Origin: an uncultured Prevotella sp.
GTDB taxonomy: Bacteria > Bacteroidota > Bacteroidia > Bacteroidales > Bacteroidaceae
Direction: 5' to 3'
DNA: 64,000 bases
Assembly (NCBI GenBank): GCA_946548065.1
Contig: CAMNPM010000001.1
Coordinates: forward strand, 1 to 64,000
The notes beneath the pieces are model-generated. The model was not told the DNA's origin, did not search any database, and worked only from the letters and a program-made list of their open reading frames with translations. The number at the start of each line of letters is the position of its first letter. Positions within the stretch are counted from its first letter, which is position 1. Shown one piece after another: positions 23,930 through 38,508 of this stretch. A program made the position numbers and the translations under genes.

Positions 23930-26800
23930 TTACTTTTTAAATACGATATTCACCATACGCTTAGGCACGATAATCACCTTCAGGATGTCTCCCTCGATGT
24001 ATTTCTTGGCGCGTTCGTCAGCCAAGACGGCATCCTGGATGGTCTGGTTGTCCGCATCGGCAGCAAATTCCATATCGAAGCGGGTCTTACCGTTGAAGGC
24101 CACACCCAACTTCACTGAGTTCTCTACCAGATACTCCTCGTTCCACTTGGGCCACTTCGAGTCGCAGACGCTACCCTCTTCGCCCAGGGCCTCCCACAGC
24201 TCTTCAGCAATATGGGGTGCGAAGGGAGCAATGAGAATGACCAGTGTCTTCAAAGCCTCACGGCTCTTGCACTTCTGCTGGGCCAGCTCGTTGACGCAGA
24301 TCATAAAGGCTGAGATGCTGGTGTTATACGAGAATACCTCGATGTCCTGCGATACCTTCTTGATGAGCTTATGAACGCTCTTCAGATTGTCCTTCGTGGG
24401 CTCTGAGTCGTCTACTAACAGCTTGCCTTCAGCATTGTCACGACTATTGCCATAGAACAATGCCCAGAACTTCTTCAGGAAGCGGTGACAGCCGTCAATA
24501 CCGTTGGTGTCCCAGGGCTTCGACTGCTCCACAGGACCCAGGAACATCTCGTACAGACGCAGCGTATCAGCACCATACTTCTCGACAATCATATCCGGAT
24601 TGACCACGTTGAACATCGACTTTGACATCTTTTCTATTGCCCAGCCGCACTTGTACTGGCCGTTCTCTAAGATAAACTCGGCATTCTTGTATTCAGGGCG
24701 CCAGGCACGGAAGGCTTCGATGTCAAGAATGTCTGCAGAGACGATGTTCACATCCACATGGATAGGCGTCGTGGTGTATTGATCCTTCAGTCCGAAGCTG
24801 ACGAACTTACCCTTGTCTGCTCCCTCGTCCTCGATACGATAGACAAAGTTGGAGCGGCCCTGAATCATGCCCTGGTTCACCAGCTTCTTGAAGGGTTCGT
24901 CCTCGCAAGAGTAGCCTGAGTCGTAGAGGAACTTGTTCCAGAAACGCGAGTAGATGAGGTGGCCCGTAGCATGCTCAGTACCGCCTACGTAGAGGTCGAC
25001 GTTGCGCCAGTATTCATCCGCATCGCGGCTGACGAGGGCTTTCTCGTTCTTCGGGTCCATATAGCGCAGATAGTAGGCTGAGCTGCCTGCAAAGCCCGGC
25101 ATCGTGTTCAGCTCCAGGGGGAAGACGGTCTTGTTGTCGATGAGGTCTTTCGATACCACCTTGTCTGTCTTCGTGTCCCAGGCCCATACCTTGGCGCGTC
25201 CCAATGGGGGCTCACCCGTCTCTGTGGGCTGGTATTTGTCTATCTCGGGCAACTCCAGCGGCAGGCACTCCTTGGGTATCATGTAGGGCATGTTGTCCTT
25301 GTAGTACACAGGGAACGGCTCGCCCCAGTATCTCTGTCTTGAGAAGATGGCATCCCTCAGTCGGTAGTTCACCTTCACGCGACCCAAGCCCTGCTCCGTG
25401 ACGTATTTCTTGGTGGCAGCGATAGCCTCCTTGACGGTAAGGCCGTTGAGCGAGAACTTGTCTGAAGCAGAGTTGCACATGATGCCGTCTTTGGCGTCGA
25501 AGCTCTCCTCGCTGACGTCGGCACCCTCAATCACAGGGATGATGGGCAGTCCGAAGTGCTTGGCGAAGGCATAGTCGCGCGAGTCGTGGGCAGGCACAGC
25601 CATGATGGCTCCCGTACCATAGCCCGCCAGCACGTATTCGGCTATCCAGATGGGTATCTTCTCTTCCGTAAACGGATTGATGGCATACGAGCCTGAGAAG
25701 ACGCCCGTCACCTTGTGGTCCATCTGGCGATCGCGCTCCGTGCGCTTCTTCACGTAGTCGAGGTATTTCTCTACCTCCTCTTTCTGTTCAGGAGTGGTCA
25801 GCTGCTGCACGAGGTCGCTCTCTGGTGCCAGCACCATGAAGGTCACGCCAAACATCGTGTCGGCTCGCGTGGTGAAGATGGTGAACTCGCGCAAAGCGGT
25901 TTCCCCGCTCTGTCCTTCGCGTGGAGCCACCTTGAACACCACTTCTGTACCCTCTGAGCGTCCTATCCAGTTCCTTTGCGTCTCCTTCAGCGAGTCCGTC
26001 CAGTCTATCTCCTCCAGTCCGTCGAGCAGGCGCTGGGCGTAGGCCGACACGCGCAGGCACCACTGGCGCATCTTCTTCTGCACCACGGGATAGCCACCGC
26101 GCACACTGACACCGTCCACCACCTCGTCGTTGGCCAGCACCGTACCCAGCTTCGGACACCAGTTCACCATCGTGTCGGCCAGGTAGGCTATGCGGTAGTT
26201 CATCAGCACCTCCTGCTTCTTCTTCTCTGAGAACGAGGCCCAGTCGGAGGCGGTGAAGTGCAGCTCCTCAGTGCCCAGGGCGTTGCAGTTCTCAGTGCCC
26301 ATCAGCTCGAAGTGCTCGATGAGCTTGATGGTGGGTTGTGCCTTTTTCGACGACAGCGAGAAGTAGCTCTTGAACATGCGCTGGAAGGCCCACTGCGTCC
26401 ACTTGTAGTAGATGGGGTCGCAGGTGCGCACTTCGCGGTCCCAGTCGAACGAGAATCCTATCTTGTCCAGCTGCGAACGGTAGCGGTCTATATTCTCAAA
26501 CGTGGTCTTCTCCGGATGCTGGCCCGTCTGGATGGCATACTGCTCGGCAGGCAGTCCGTAGGCGTCGTAGCCCATCGGGTTCAGTACGTTATATCCCTGC
26601 TGGCGCTTGTAGCGGGCATAGATGTCGGAGGCGATGTAGCCCAGGGGATGGCCCACGTGCAGGCCCGCTCCGCTGGGGTAGGGGAACATGTTCAGCACGT
26701 AGAACTTCTTCTTATTCTCGTCCTCCACTACGCGGTAGGTGCCATTCTCCACCCATCGCTTCTGCCATTTCTGCTCAATGTCTCTAAAATTGTATTCCAT
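23930..26800 (-). CDS. leuS: Leucyl-tRNA synthetase
   Basis: LeuS charges tRNA-Leu in the cytoplasm. The 956-residue class I synthetase starts [20 protein letters not shown]. The HIGH region is [18 protein letters not shown] near residue 40 and the KMSKS loop is [16 protein letters not shown] near 715. The CP1 editing domain is present ([39 protein letters not shown] with the editing Asp). I chose ATG 26800; an in-frame ATG at 26830, within about 10 bp of the -7 box, would add ten residues on a nearly leaderless mRNA. The 3' end abuts yitT-rdgB. Confidence 0.97.
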   Translation of the reverse strand: MEYNFRDIEQKWQKRWVENGTYRVVEDENKKKFYVLNMFPYPSGAGLHVGHPLGYIASDIYARYKRQQGYNVLNPMGYDAYGLPAEQYAIQTGQHPEKTTFENIDRYRSQLDKIGFSFDWDREVRTCDPIYYKWTQWAFQRMFKSYFSLSSKKAQPTIKLIEHFELMGTENCNALGTEELHFTASDWASFSEKKKQEVLMNYRIAYLADTMVNWCPKLGTVLANDEVVDGVSVRGGYPVVQKKMRQWCLRVSAYAQRLLDGLEEIDWTDSLKETQRNWIGRSEGTEVVFKVAPREGQSGETALREFTIFTTRADTMFGVTFMVLAPESDLVQQLTTPEQKEEVEKYLDYVKKRTERDRQMDHKVTGVFSGSYAINPFTEEKIPIWIAEYVLAGYGTGAIMAVPAHDSRDYAFAKHFGLPIIPVIEGADVSEESFDAKDGIMCNSASDKFSLNGLTVKEAIAATKKYVTEQGLGRVKVNYRLRDAIFSRQRYWGEPFPVYYKDNMPYMIPKECLPLELPEIDKYQPTETGEPPLGRAKVWAWDTKTDKVVSKDLIDNKTVFPLELNTMPGFAGSSAYYLRYMDPKNEKALVSRDADEYWRNVDLYVGGTEHATGHLIYSRFWNKFLYDSGYSCEDEPFKKLVNQGMIQGRSNFVYRIEDEGADKGKFVSFGLKDQYTTTPIHVDVNIVSADILDIEAFRAWRPEYKNAEFILENGQYKCGWAIEKMSKSMFNVVNPDMIVEKYGADTLRLYEMFLGPVEQSKPWDTNGIDGCHRFLKKFWALFYGNSRDNAEGKLLVDDSEPTKDNLKSVHKLIKKVSQDIEVFSYNTSISAFMICVNELAQQKCKSREALKTLVILIAPFAPHIAEELWEALGEEGSVCDSKWPKWNEEYLVENSVKLGVAFNGKTRFDMEFAADADNQTIQDAVLADERAKKYIEGDILKVIIVPKRMVNIVFKK

Positions 26801-26839
26801 ATCTGTTACTTTTTGTTGTTTCTCTTTCATTTAGCTCTG

Positions 26840-26847
26840 CAAAGATA
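26840..26847 (-). promoter_or_regulatory. -7 box for leuS
   Basis: TATCTTTG on the minus strand, about 40 bp upstream of ATG 26800. Confidence 0.55.
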
Positions 26848-27027
26848 CAACAAAAAATTGAACCTGCAAAAACTTTTTCATAGAATAACGATGTACCAAG
26901 AAAAAGAGCCTGATTCAATTTATTTTTTATCGCGATGTATTTTATTCTATCCCGTCGGAAAAACATTTTCATCACGCTCTGATTTTCTTTTTATTACGTA
27001 TAAGAGAGATTATTCGAGAAAAATAAC

Positions 27028-27035
27028 TACCTTTG
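27028..27035 (+). promoter_or_regulatory. -7 box for mutS
   Basis: TACCTTTG lies 19 bp before the mutS ATG (27055). The leuS-mutS gap (26848-27027) is AT-rich and holds no visible gene. Confidence 0.55.
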
Positions 27036-27054
27036 CAGACAAAATATTATTTTT

Positions 27055-29796
27055 ATGGCAAAAAGGGATGGTAATGAGCTCACACCGATGATGAAACAGT
27101 TTTTCGACTTCAAGGCGAAATACCCTGAGGCGTTGTTGCTGTTTCGTTGCGGCGATTTCTATGAGACCTATTGCGACGATGCCGTAGTGGCTGCACAGAT
27201 ACTGGGCATCACACTGACACATCGCAACAATGGATATAACAAGGGCGACGAGATGGCGGGTTTTCCGCATCATGCCCTCGACACTTATCTGCCCAAGCTC
27301 ATCCGGGCTGGCAGGCGCGTGGCCATCTGCGACCAGCTGGAAGACCCCAAGCTGGCCAAGAAGCTCGTCAAGCGTGGCATCACCGAACTGGTGACACCGG
27401 GTGTGGCCATGCAGGACACCGTGCTGAACTATAAGGAGAACAACTTCCTCTGTGCCGTCCATTTCGGCAAGGCTGCCTGTGGCGTCAGCTTCCTCGACAT
27501 CTCGACGGGCGAGTTCCTGTGTGGCGAGGGTACCTACGACTACGTGGAGAAGCTCATTGGCAACTTCCAGCCCAAGGAGGTGCTCTACGACCGTGGGCGC
27601 AAGCACGACTTCGAGCGCTATTTCGGTACACGGCTCTGCACCTTCGAACTCGACGACTGGGTGTTTACCGAGCAGACGGCCCATCAGAAGCTCTACAAGC
27701 ACTTCAACGTCCGTTCGCTCAAGGGATTTGGCATCGACCACCTGAAGAGTGGGGTCATCGCTGCGGGGGCCATCCTGCAATACCTGGAACAGACACTGCA
27801 TACGCAGATAGCTCATATCACCAGCATCTCGCGCATCGAGGAAGAGCGCTACGTGCGCCTCGACAAGTTCACCGTACGCTCCCTGGAGCTTGTCAATACG
27901 ATGCAGGAAGACGGCAAGAGCCTCCTCGACGTCATCGACCGCACCGTCAGTCCTATGGGCGGACGACTGCTGCGCCGCTGGCTCGTATTCCCCTTGAAGG
28001 ACGAGCGGCAAATCAACAGCCGACTCGACATTGTAGACTACTTCTTCCGCGACCCAGACTTCCGTCTTACTATCGACAACCAGCTGCAGCGCATTGGCGA
28101 CCTGGAGCGCATCGTGTCGAAGATAGCCACCGGGCGTGTCTCGCCTCGCGAGATGGTGCAGCTCAAGACCGCCCTCCATGCCATAGCCCCCATCCGTGAG
28201 GCCTGCCTCCAGGCCACAGACCCCCACGGCGATCCTTCCCCCGCTGCTAGTGCGCTCAGCGATCCTTCCCCCGCTGATAGTGCGCACAGCGCTTCCCCCA
28301 AGGCCAATAGTGTGGTCAGCGGTTCTCCCGCTGACTCCGCCTCCTCCCTCCGCCTCTTAGGCCAGCGCCTGCATCTCTGCGAAGCCCTGCGCGACCGCAT
28401 CGAGCGCGAGATACAGAACGACCCCCCGCAGCTGGTGCAGAAGGGTGGCGTCATCCGCGATGGCGTCAGTCCTGAGCTGGACGAACTGCGCCAGATAGCC
28501 TACTCAGGCAAGGACTACCTGCTGCAGATTCAGGAGCGCGAGGCGCAGCAGACGGGCATCAACTCGCTGAAGATTGGCTACAACAACGTCTTTGGCTACT
28601 ATCTGGAGGTGCGCAATACCTATAAGGACAAGGTGCCACCAGAGTGGGTGCGCAAGCAGACACTGGCTCAGGCTGAGCGCTACATCACCCAGGAGCTGAA
28701 AGAATACGAGGAGAAAATCCTGGGTGCTGAAGACAAGATCCTCTCGCTGGAGCAGCAACTCTTCAACAGTCTGGTAACAGCTGCCCAGGAGTTCATCTCG
28801 CAGATACAGCAGGATGCCAACGTCATTGCCCACCTCGACTGTCTGCTCTCTGCTGCCAAGACTGCCGAGGAACAGCACTATGTGCGCCCCGTCATCTCGA
28901 CTCAGGACATCATTGATATCAAGCAAGGACGGCACCCTGTCATCGAGACGCAGCTGCCCATTGGCGAGCGATATGTCCCCAACGACATCTATCTCGACTC
29001 CGAGCGACAGCAAATCATCATCATCACAGGTCCCAACATGGCGGGTAAGTCAGCCCTGCTGCGACAGACGGCCCTCATCACGCTGTTGGCCCAGATAGGC
29101 TCGTTCGTGCCTGCTGAGAGCGCCACAATAGGCTTGGTGGACAAGATATTCACCCGTGTGGGAGCTTCTGACAACATCTCGCTGGGCGAGTCGACGTTTA
29201 TGGTGGAGATGACGGAGGCCTCGAACATCCTCAATAATGTGACGCCCCACTCGCTGGTGCTCTTCGATGAACTGGGACGAGGCACCAGCACCTACGACGG
29301 CATCTCCATAGCCTGGGCTATCGTGGAGTATCTGCACGAGAATCCTAAGGCGCGGGCACGTACGCTCTTCGCCACCCACTATCATGAGCTGAACGAGATG
29401 GAGAAAAACTTCTCGCGCATCAAAAACTACAACGTCTCCGTCAAGGAGATGGAGGGAAAGGTCATCTTCCTGCGCAAGCTGGAGAAGGGGGGCAGCGAGC
29501 ACTCCTTTGGTATACATGTAGCTGAGATTTCCGGCATGCCTAAGAGCATCGTCAAGCGGGCCAACGTCATACTGAAGCAGCTGGAACAAGAAAACTCGCA
29601 GGTAGGCACCGTAGGCAAGCCTACTGCTGAGATTGCCCAGAGCCGCGAGGGAATGCAGCTCAGCTTCTTCCAGCTCGACGACCCCGTACTGTCGCAGATA
29701 CGCGATGAGATTCTGGGACTGGATGTCAACAATCTGACGCCTCTGGAAGCGCTTAACAAGCTCAATGATATCAAGCGTATCGTATCAGGCAAATAG
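27055..29796 (+). CDS. mutS: DNA mismatch repair protein MutS with a repeat insert
   Basis: MutS recognises mismatches and recruits MutL. The 913-residue protein has the mismatch-contact motif [10 protein letters not shown] near residue 30, the clamp and lever domains, Walker [15 protein letters not shown] (about 658) and Walker [17 protein letters not shown]. The signature region [18 protein letters not shown] and the C-terminal dimer helices follow. It is longer than usual because residues about 393-431 ([20 protein letters not shown] onward) are a Ser/Ala/Pro-rich stretch encoded by four 30-bp units, placed just after the REACLQA helix. The insert keeps frame and lies away from the mismatch and ATP sites, so the protein is probably functional. 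Confidence 0.95.
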   Translation: MAKRDGNELTPMMKQFFDFKAKYPEALLLFRCGDFYETYCDDAVVAAQILGITLTHRNNGYNKGDEMAGFPHHALDTYLPKLIRAGRRVAICDQLEDPKLAKKLVKRGITELVTPGVAMQDTVLNYKENNFLCAVHFGKAACGVSFLDISTGEFLCGEGTYDYVEKLIGNFQPKEVLYDRGRKHDFERYFGTRLCTFELDDWVFTEQTAHQKLYKHFNVRSLKGFGIDHLKSGVIAAGAILQYLEQTLHTQIAHITSISRIEEERYVRLDKFTVRSLELVNTMQEDGKSLLDVIDRTVSPMGGRLLRRWLVFPLKDERQINSRLDIVDYFFRDPDFRLTIDNQLQRIGDLERIVSKIATGRVSPREMVQLKTALHAIAPIREACLQATDPHGDPSPAASALSDPSPADSAHSASPKANSVVSGSPADSASSLRLLGQRLHLCEALRDRIEREIQNDPPQLVQKGGVIRDGVSPELDELRQIAYSGKDYLLQIQEREAQQTGINSLKIGYNNVFGYYLEVRNTYKDKVPPEWVRKQTLAQAERYITQELKEYEEKILGAEDKILSLEQQLFNSLVTAAQEFISQIQQDANVIAHLDCLLSAAKTAEEQHYVRPVISTQDIIDIKQGRHPVIETQLPIGERYVPNDIYLDSERQQIIIITGPNMAGKSALLRQTALITLLAQIGSFVPAESATIGLVDKIFTRVGASDNISLGESTFMVEMTEASNILNNVTPHSLVLFDELGRGTSTYDGISIAWAIVEYLHENPKARARTLFATHYHELNEMEKNFSRIKNYNVSVKEMEGKVIFLRKLEKGGSEHSFGIHVAEISGMPKSIVKRANVILKQLEQENSQVGTVGKPTAEIAQSREGMQLSFFQLDDPVLSQIRDEILGLDVNNLTPLEALNKLNDIKRIVSGK
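28231..28350 (+). repeat. In-frame 30-bp repeat, four units, inside mutS
   Basis: Units at 28231, 28261, 28291 and 28321 lie in perfect 30-bp register. The first two are nearly identical (starting GATCCTTCCCCCGCTG); the last two have diverged. Each codes ten residues of the [10 protein letters not shown] type, so copy changes would not shift frame. Confidence 0.88.
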
Positions 29797-29838
29797 ACAC
29801 TCGCCACTTGCCTCTTACCTTAATTATAAAGGTTATGC

Positions 29839-31614
29839 TTACACGCTGGGGAGGGTCAGCACAAAGCGCGCTCCCTTGTCGTATTTCTTGTCCAGCTCAA
29901 GCGTTCCGCCAAGAAGGCGGGCTGACTTCAGGCAGAGGGTCAGACCAAGACCAAAGCCCTGCTTGAAGCTGTCTTCCTTATAGAAACGCTCAAACACCTT
30001 GTCTTGGTTCTCCTTGCTGATGCCCCTGCCGGTATCCGTAACGCTGAACTCCGTACCACCGTTGCCCGCACGCTCTCTGACGCTTAGCTCAACACTGCCC
30101 TCTTCTGTAAACTTAAGGGCATTGTTCAGCAACTGTATCAGAATCTTCTCCAGCACCTGCTGGTTGGTCTTGATGGTGTGTCTCTTGTTCAGCAGCGACT
30201 TGAAGCTCAGTGTCAGGCGACCATTGTTCTCCTTCTCCAGATTACTCATCAGCTGCTGGCACGTCAGGTTCACGTCTACGATGTCGTTCCTGTCATAGTA
30301 CTCCTTGCTCTCGCCATCTGCCAGCTCCAGCAGTTCGTTGACAATCTCTGTAATCTGGTTCGTGTTCTTGCTGATGTCGCTGATCATTCTGTTGCGCGAT
30401 GCTTCGTCCACCTCGTAGGAGGAGTTGGTAATAACCTGTGCAAAGCCCGTGATGATGTTCAGCGGTGTGCGTATCTCGTGACTGACGTGCTCGATGAAGA
30501 GCGTCTTCATCCTGTCTGACTCCTTGGCATGGTCCAGCGCTATCTCCAGCTCCTGGTTCTTTTTCTGCAGACGCTTCTGGTAGGCCCTGCGCGTGAGATG
30601 GCGCCAGATGAGCAGACCCAAACCCGTCAGCAGCAGCACGATGACGGCAGCAAGCCACATCTCGCGCTCCTTGGATGCCTGTTCGTTCAGCTTGGCAATA
30701 CCCAGCTCGGCATTGATCTCGTTGATGTTGTTGAACAGCATATCGCTATTCAGCGAGTCACGCAGGTCGCGACGCTTCTCTACCTCACGCATGGCCAGCT
30801 TCTCCAGACCCAGGATCTGATAGGCCTTGATGCGAATGTCCAGCTGGTTCAGGTTGTCGGGTTGCAGAGTGTCGCTCCTGATGATGGCCAGCACATTGTC
30901 GAGATTGCCTTCAAACACCTCATGCATCAGCTCCATCGACTTCAGGCCATAGTCATTGACTTTTGGGTACTTCCTCCGATGGTCCAACAACTCCTTGTAG
31001 GCTGTTGCAAACTTCCGCTTGTCTTCCATGAAGAAGCATATCTGCCCCTTCAGTATCAGGTAGACATTATAGAAACTGGCATTGTTGCGCACCATGCTAC
31101 CAAAGAGCTCGTTCCATTTCCAAGCCTCCTTGGGTTCACGGGTAGACTTCAGGTCTGCCAGTCGCGAATAGATGCTGATCACGGAGCCTGTGTCCTTCAG
31201 GTTGGCGTTGTCCAAGGCCTCGCGATAGTATTTATCTGCCATACGGTAGTTGCCTCTGGAGTCGAAGATGGAACCAAGCACCGTATAGACTACCTGATAC
31301 TGTTTGATACCGTCTTTCTTCATGTCCTCCAGCGTACTGTTGGCCTTCTTGATGGCGCGGTAGTTATAGCCACGCTCTGAATCGTAGAGCGCCTCGTTGA
31401 TTCGTACCTTATAATAAGAGTCCAGATTGCCTTGCTCCTGATAGTAAGCCTTCATCTTCTCTGAAACCTCAAAGAACTCTGCCTCCCTGTTGGGCTCGTT
31501 ATAGAGTTTCAGATACCTCTCGCGCAAGTGCTGAAAAGCGGTGTCTGGCTGTTCCTGGGCTAGGGTAGGGAGGAACAGCAGCAGTAGGAAGGAGAGGATG
31601 AGGCTTTTAGTCAT
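29839..31614 (-). CDS. Membrane sensor histidine kinase with TPR-like sensor region
   Basis: The 591-residue protein has a signal peptide (MTKSLILSFLLLLFLPTLAQ), a helical periplasmic region of about 290 residues with TPR-like character (YYKVRINEALYDSERGYNYR, YRMADKYYREALDNAN) and one membrane helix (WLAAVIVLLLTGLGLLIW, about 318). A coiled linker follows, then the phosphoacceptor H in FIEHVSHEIRTPLNIITGFA (about 379). The ATPase domain has N, G1 (DTGRGISKENQDKVFERFY) and G2 (GFGLGLTLC) boxes. There is no receiver or DNA-binding domain and no response regulator next to it, so it is an orphan kinase. Its signal is unknown. Confidence 0.88.
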   Translation of the reverse strand: MTKSLILSFLLLLFLPTLAQEQPDTAFQHLRERYLKLYNEPNREAEFFEVSEKMKAYYQEQGNLDSYYKVRINEALYDSERGYNYRAIKKANSTLEDMKKDGIKQYQVVYTVLGSIFDSRGNYRMADKYYREALDNANLKDTGSVISIYSRLADLKSTREPKEAWKWNELFGSMVRNNASFYNVYLILKGQICFFMEDKRKFATAYKELLDHRRKYPKVNDYGLKSMELMHEVFEGNLDNVLAIIRSDTLQPDNLNQLDIRIKAYQILGLEKLAMREVEKRRDLRDSLNSDMLFNNINEINAELGIAKLNEQASKEREMWLAAVIVLLLTGLGLLIWRHLTRRAYQKRLQKKNQELEIALDHAKESDRMKTLFIEHVSHEIRTPLNIITGFAQVITNSSYEVDEASRNRMISDISKNTNQITEIVNELLELADGESKEYYDRNDIVDVNLTCQQLMSNLEKENNGRLTLSFKSLLNKRHTIKTNQQVLEKILIQLLNNALKFTEEGSVELSVRERAGNGGTEFSVTDTGRGISKENQDKVFERFYKEDSFKQGFGLGLTLCLKSARLLGGTLELDKKYDKGARFVLTLPSV

Positions 31615-31668
31615 AACGGAAAGGTTAGCTTTTATCAGAGTAGTTAGCTTTTGAATTATACAGAGTTG

Positions 31669-32523
31669 TTAGGTCTTGACCCTTTTGCTCCTTATCATAC
31701 ATATCAGACCCACGATGACAAATGGTATGGAGAGCAGCTGGCCCATATCCAAAGGCATTGACGCCTCGAAAGCTTCTTGTATCTCCTTGGTGTACTCAAT
31801 GAAGAAGCGGAAGGTGAAGATATAGAAGAGGCAGAAGCCAAAATACCACCCTGTGCCAATCTCTGGCAGGTACCATCCCCGAGACTCACCGGTTCTCGGG
31901 GTCCCTCCCTTCTTATGGAGCCACCACATGATGAAGAACAGCACCCCATAGGCTATCGCCTCGTAGAGCTGTCCAGGATGGCGAGGCTGCATATCCACAC
32001 GCTCGAAGATGAATGCCCAAGGCACATCGGTGACCTTGCCTATAATCTCTGAGTTCATCAGGTTGCCCAGGCGGATGAAGCATGCCGTGCTGCCTGTGGC
32101 AATAGCGATATTGTCCAGCACTCTCCAGATGCTGAGCTTCGTGCTGCGCACATACAGCCAGAGGGCTATAATCAGTCCCAGCGTACCTCCGTGCGAAGCC
32201 AGACCTTGGTAGCCCACATACTTCCAGTCTCCGTCTGCCAGAAAGCGGATAGGCACGAACATCTCTATAAAGCCCTTTACGGAGGTCAGGAAATGGTCGG
32301 GTTCGTAGAAGATGCAATGTCCCAGTCGGGCACCCAGCAGGATGCCTATGAAGCAGTAGATGAACAAGGGGTCGAACAGCTCGTCCTTGATTTTCTGCTC
32401 TTTATAAAGTCTCTTGACGATGAGATAGGCCAATGCTAATCCCACCAGCCAGCATAAGCCATACCAGCGGAACGGACCAAAGCCCTCGCTAGGATTCCAG
32501 GTGATAAAGAGAAAATCGTTCAT
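31669..32523 (-). CDS. lgt: Prolipoprotein diacylglyceryl transferase
   Basis: Lgt attaches diacylglycerol to the lipobox cysteine of prelipoproteins in the inner membrane, the first step of lipoprotein maturation; SusD, SusE and SusF in this window would be substrates. The 284-residue protein has seven membrane segments and the family motifs [29 protein letters not shown] (essential His) and [13 protein letters not shown] (Lgt signature), then [13 protein letters not shown]. It lies between the kinase and ychF on the same strand. A 9-10-bp CTAGT-repeat separates it from ychF. Confidence 0.94.
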   Translation of the reverse strand: MNDFLFITWNPSEGFGPFRWYGLCWLVGLALAYLIVKRLYKEQKIKDELFDPLFIYCFIGILLGARLGHCIFYEPDHFLTSVKGFIEMFVPIRFLADGDWKYVGYQGLASHGGTLGLIIALWLYVRSTKLSIWRVLDNIAIATGSTACFIRLGNLMNSEIIGKVTDVPWAFIFERVDMQPRHPGQLYEAIAYGVLFFIMWWLHKKGGTPRTGESRGWYLPEIGTGWYFGFCLFYIFTFRFFIEYTKEIQEAFEASMPLDMGQLLSIPFVIVGLICMIRSKRVKT

Positions 32524-32535
32524 AGCTCTTTTTTT

Positions 32536-32578
32536 CTAGTTTTTACTAGTTATACTAGTCGTACTAGCTTTTTTAGTC
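32536..32578. repeat. CTAGT repeats with 9-10-bp spacing
   Basis: CTAGT or a one-base variant starts at 32536, 32546, 32555 and 32564, with a weaker TTAGT at 32573. The array fills the 60-bp gap between lgt and ychF. Confidence 0.75.
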
Positions 32579-32583
32579 TCTTT

Positions 32584-33684
32584 CTAAACATTGAAGCGGA
32601 AGTGCATGATGTCGCCATCCTGAACTACATAGTCCTTTCCTTCTATTCCCATCTTACCAGCCTCGCGCACAGCAGCCTCTGAGCCATACTGGATGTAGTC
32701 GTCGTACTTGATGACCTCAGCACGGATAAAGCCTTTCTCGAAGTCTGTGTGGATGACGCCAGCGCACTGAGGGGCCTTCCAGCCCTTCTTGTAGGTCCAG
32801 GCCTTCACCTCCATCTCGCCAGCGGTGATGAAGGTCTCCAAGTTCAGCAGGGCATAGGCTTTCTTGATGAGGCGGTTGACACCACTCTCTTCCAACCCCA
32901 GCTCCTCAAGGAACATCTGCTTGTCTTCATACGACTCCAGCTCAGCAATGTCTTCCTCCGTCTTGGCGGCTATCACCATCGCTTCTGCTCCTTCTTCTTT
33001 TGCCAGAGCCTCTACCTTTTGGGTAAAGGCGTTGCCACTCTTAGCATCTGATTCGCTTACATTGCAGACATACAGCACAGGCTTGGCTGTCAGCAGGAAG
33101 AGGTTCCTGGCGCAGTCTTGTTCCTCCTTGCTCTCGAAGTCTACTATACGGGCATTCTTGCCCTGCTCCAGCACTTCCTTATAGGCTTTCAGCACTGTCA
33201 CCTCTACCTTTGCCTCCTTGTTGCCTGCTGCTGCTGCCTTCTCCGTCTTGGCCAGACGCGACTCGATGGTCTCCAGGTCTTTCAGCTGCAGCTCGGTGTC
33301 GATAATCTCCTTGTCGCGGATGGGGTCGATGGTGCCATCCACATGGGTGATATTCTCGTCCTCGAAACAGCGCAGCACATGAATGATGGCATCTGTCTCA
33401 CGGATGTTTCCCAAGAACTTGTTTCCCAAGCCCTCACCCTTCGAGGCACCCTTCACCAGTCCGGCTATGTCTACAATCTCGCAGGTAGCAGGCACGATGC
33501 GTCCTGGGTGTACCAGCTCGGCCAGTTTCGTCAGACGCTCGTCAGGAACGGTAATGACACCTACGTTGGGTTCTATTGTACAAAAAGGAAAATTGGCTGC
33601 CTGAGCTTTGGCGCTTGACAGGCAGTTGAACAAGGTAGACTTACCCACGTTGGGTAGTCCCACAATACCACATTTTAATGACAT
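32584..33684 (-). CDS. ychF: Ribosome-associated ATPase YchF/EngD
   Basis: The 366-residue protein is an Obg-family P-loop ATPase linked to ribosome and redox stress function. It has G1 GLPNVGKSTLFNCL near residue 8 and G3 DIAGLVKGASKGEGLGNKFL near 70. NVSESD replaces NKxD, the change that gives YchF its ATP preference. The C-terminal TGS-like domain (ETFITAGEMEVKAWTYKKGW) ends MHFRFNV. Length and domains are normal. It has its own -7 box. Confidence 0.96.
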   Translation of the reverse strand: MSLKCGIVGLPNVGKSTLFNCLSSAKAQAANFPFCTIEPNVGVITVPDERLTKLAELVHPGRIVPATCEIVDIAGLVKGASKGEGLGNKFLGNIRETDAIIHVLRCFEDENITHVDGTIDPIRDKEIIDTELQLKDLETIESRLAKTEKAAAAGNKEAKVEVTVLKAYKEVLEQGKNARIVDFESKEEQDCARNLFLLTAKPVLYVCNVSESDAKSGNAFTQKVEALAKEEGAEAMVIAAKTEEDIAELESYEDKQMFLEELGLEESGVNRLIKKAYALLNLETFITAGEMEVKAWTYKKGWKAPQCAGVIHTDFEKGFIRAEVIKYDDYIQYGSEAAVREAGKMGIEGKDYVVQDGDIMHFRFNV

Positions 33685-33692
33685 GTCTTCTT

Positions 33693-33706
33693 AATAAACG
33701 TTTATT
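33693..33706. promoter_or_regulatory. 14-bp palindrome AATAAACGTTTATT in the ychF leader
   Basis: This perfect palindrome with an AAACGTTT core lies between the ychF -7 box and start codon. The core matches the putative LacI operators in this window, but the flanks (AATA) differ, so it may bind something else or nothing. Confidence 0.3.
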
Positions 33707-33713
33707 TTGCCTG

Positions 33714-33721
33714 CAAAGGTA
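33714..33721 (-). promoter_or_regulatory. -7 box for ychF
   Basis: TACCTTTG on the minus strand, about 30 bp upstream of ATG 33684. Confidence 0.55.
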
Positions 33722-33809
33722 CGAAATGCTAAGCGAAATGCCAAACGATAGTCCCAATTATTTGTAATATCTGTCTGATAAAGCCCTGAGTTCTCTGGCC
33801 TGAGAAAAA

Positions 33810-38488
<4,679 letters not shown>

Positions 38489-38508
38489 AGTTTTATAGAA
38501 TTGATAGT

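Noticed and set aside
31877..31901. CCCCGAGA...TCTCGGGG stem inside lgt
   Set aside because: It lies in the coding region for a loop of Lgt, with no sign of a regulatory role.
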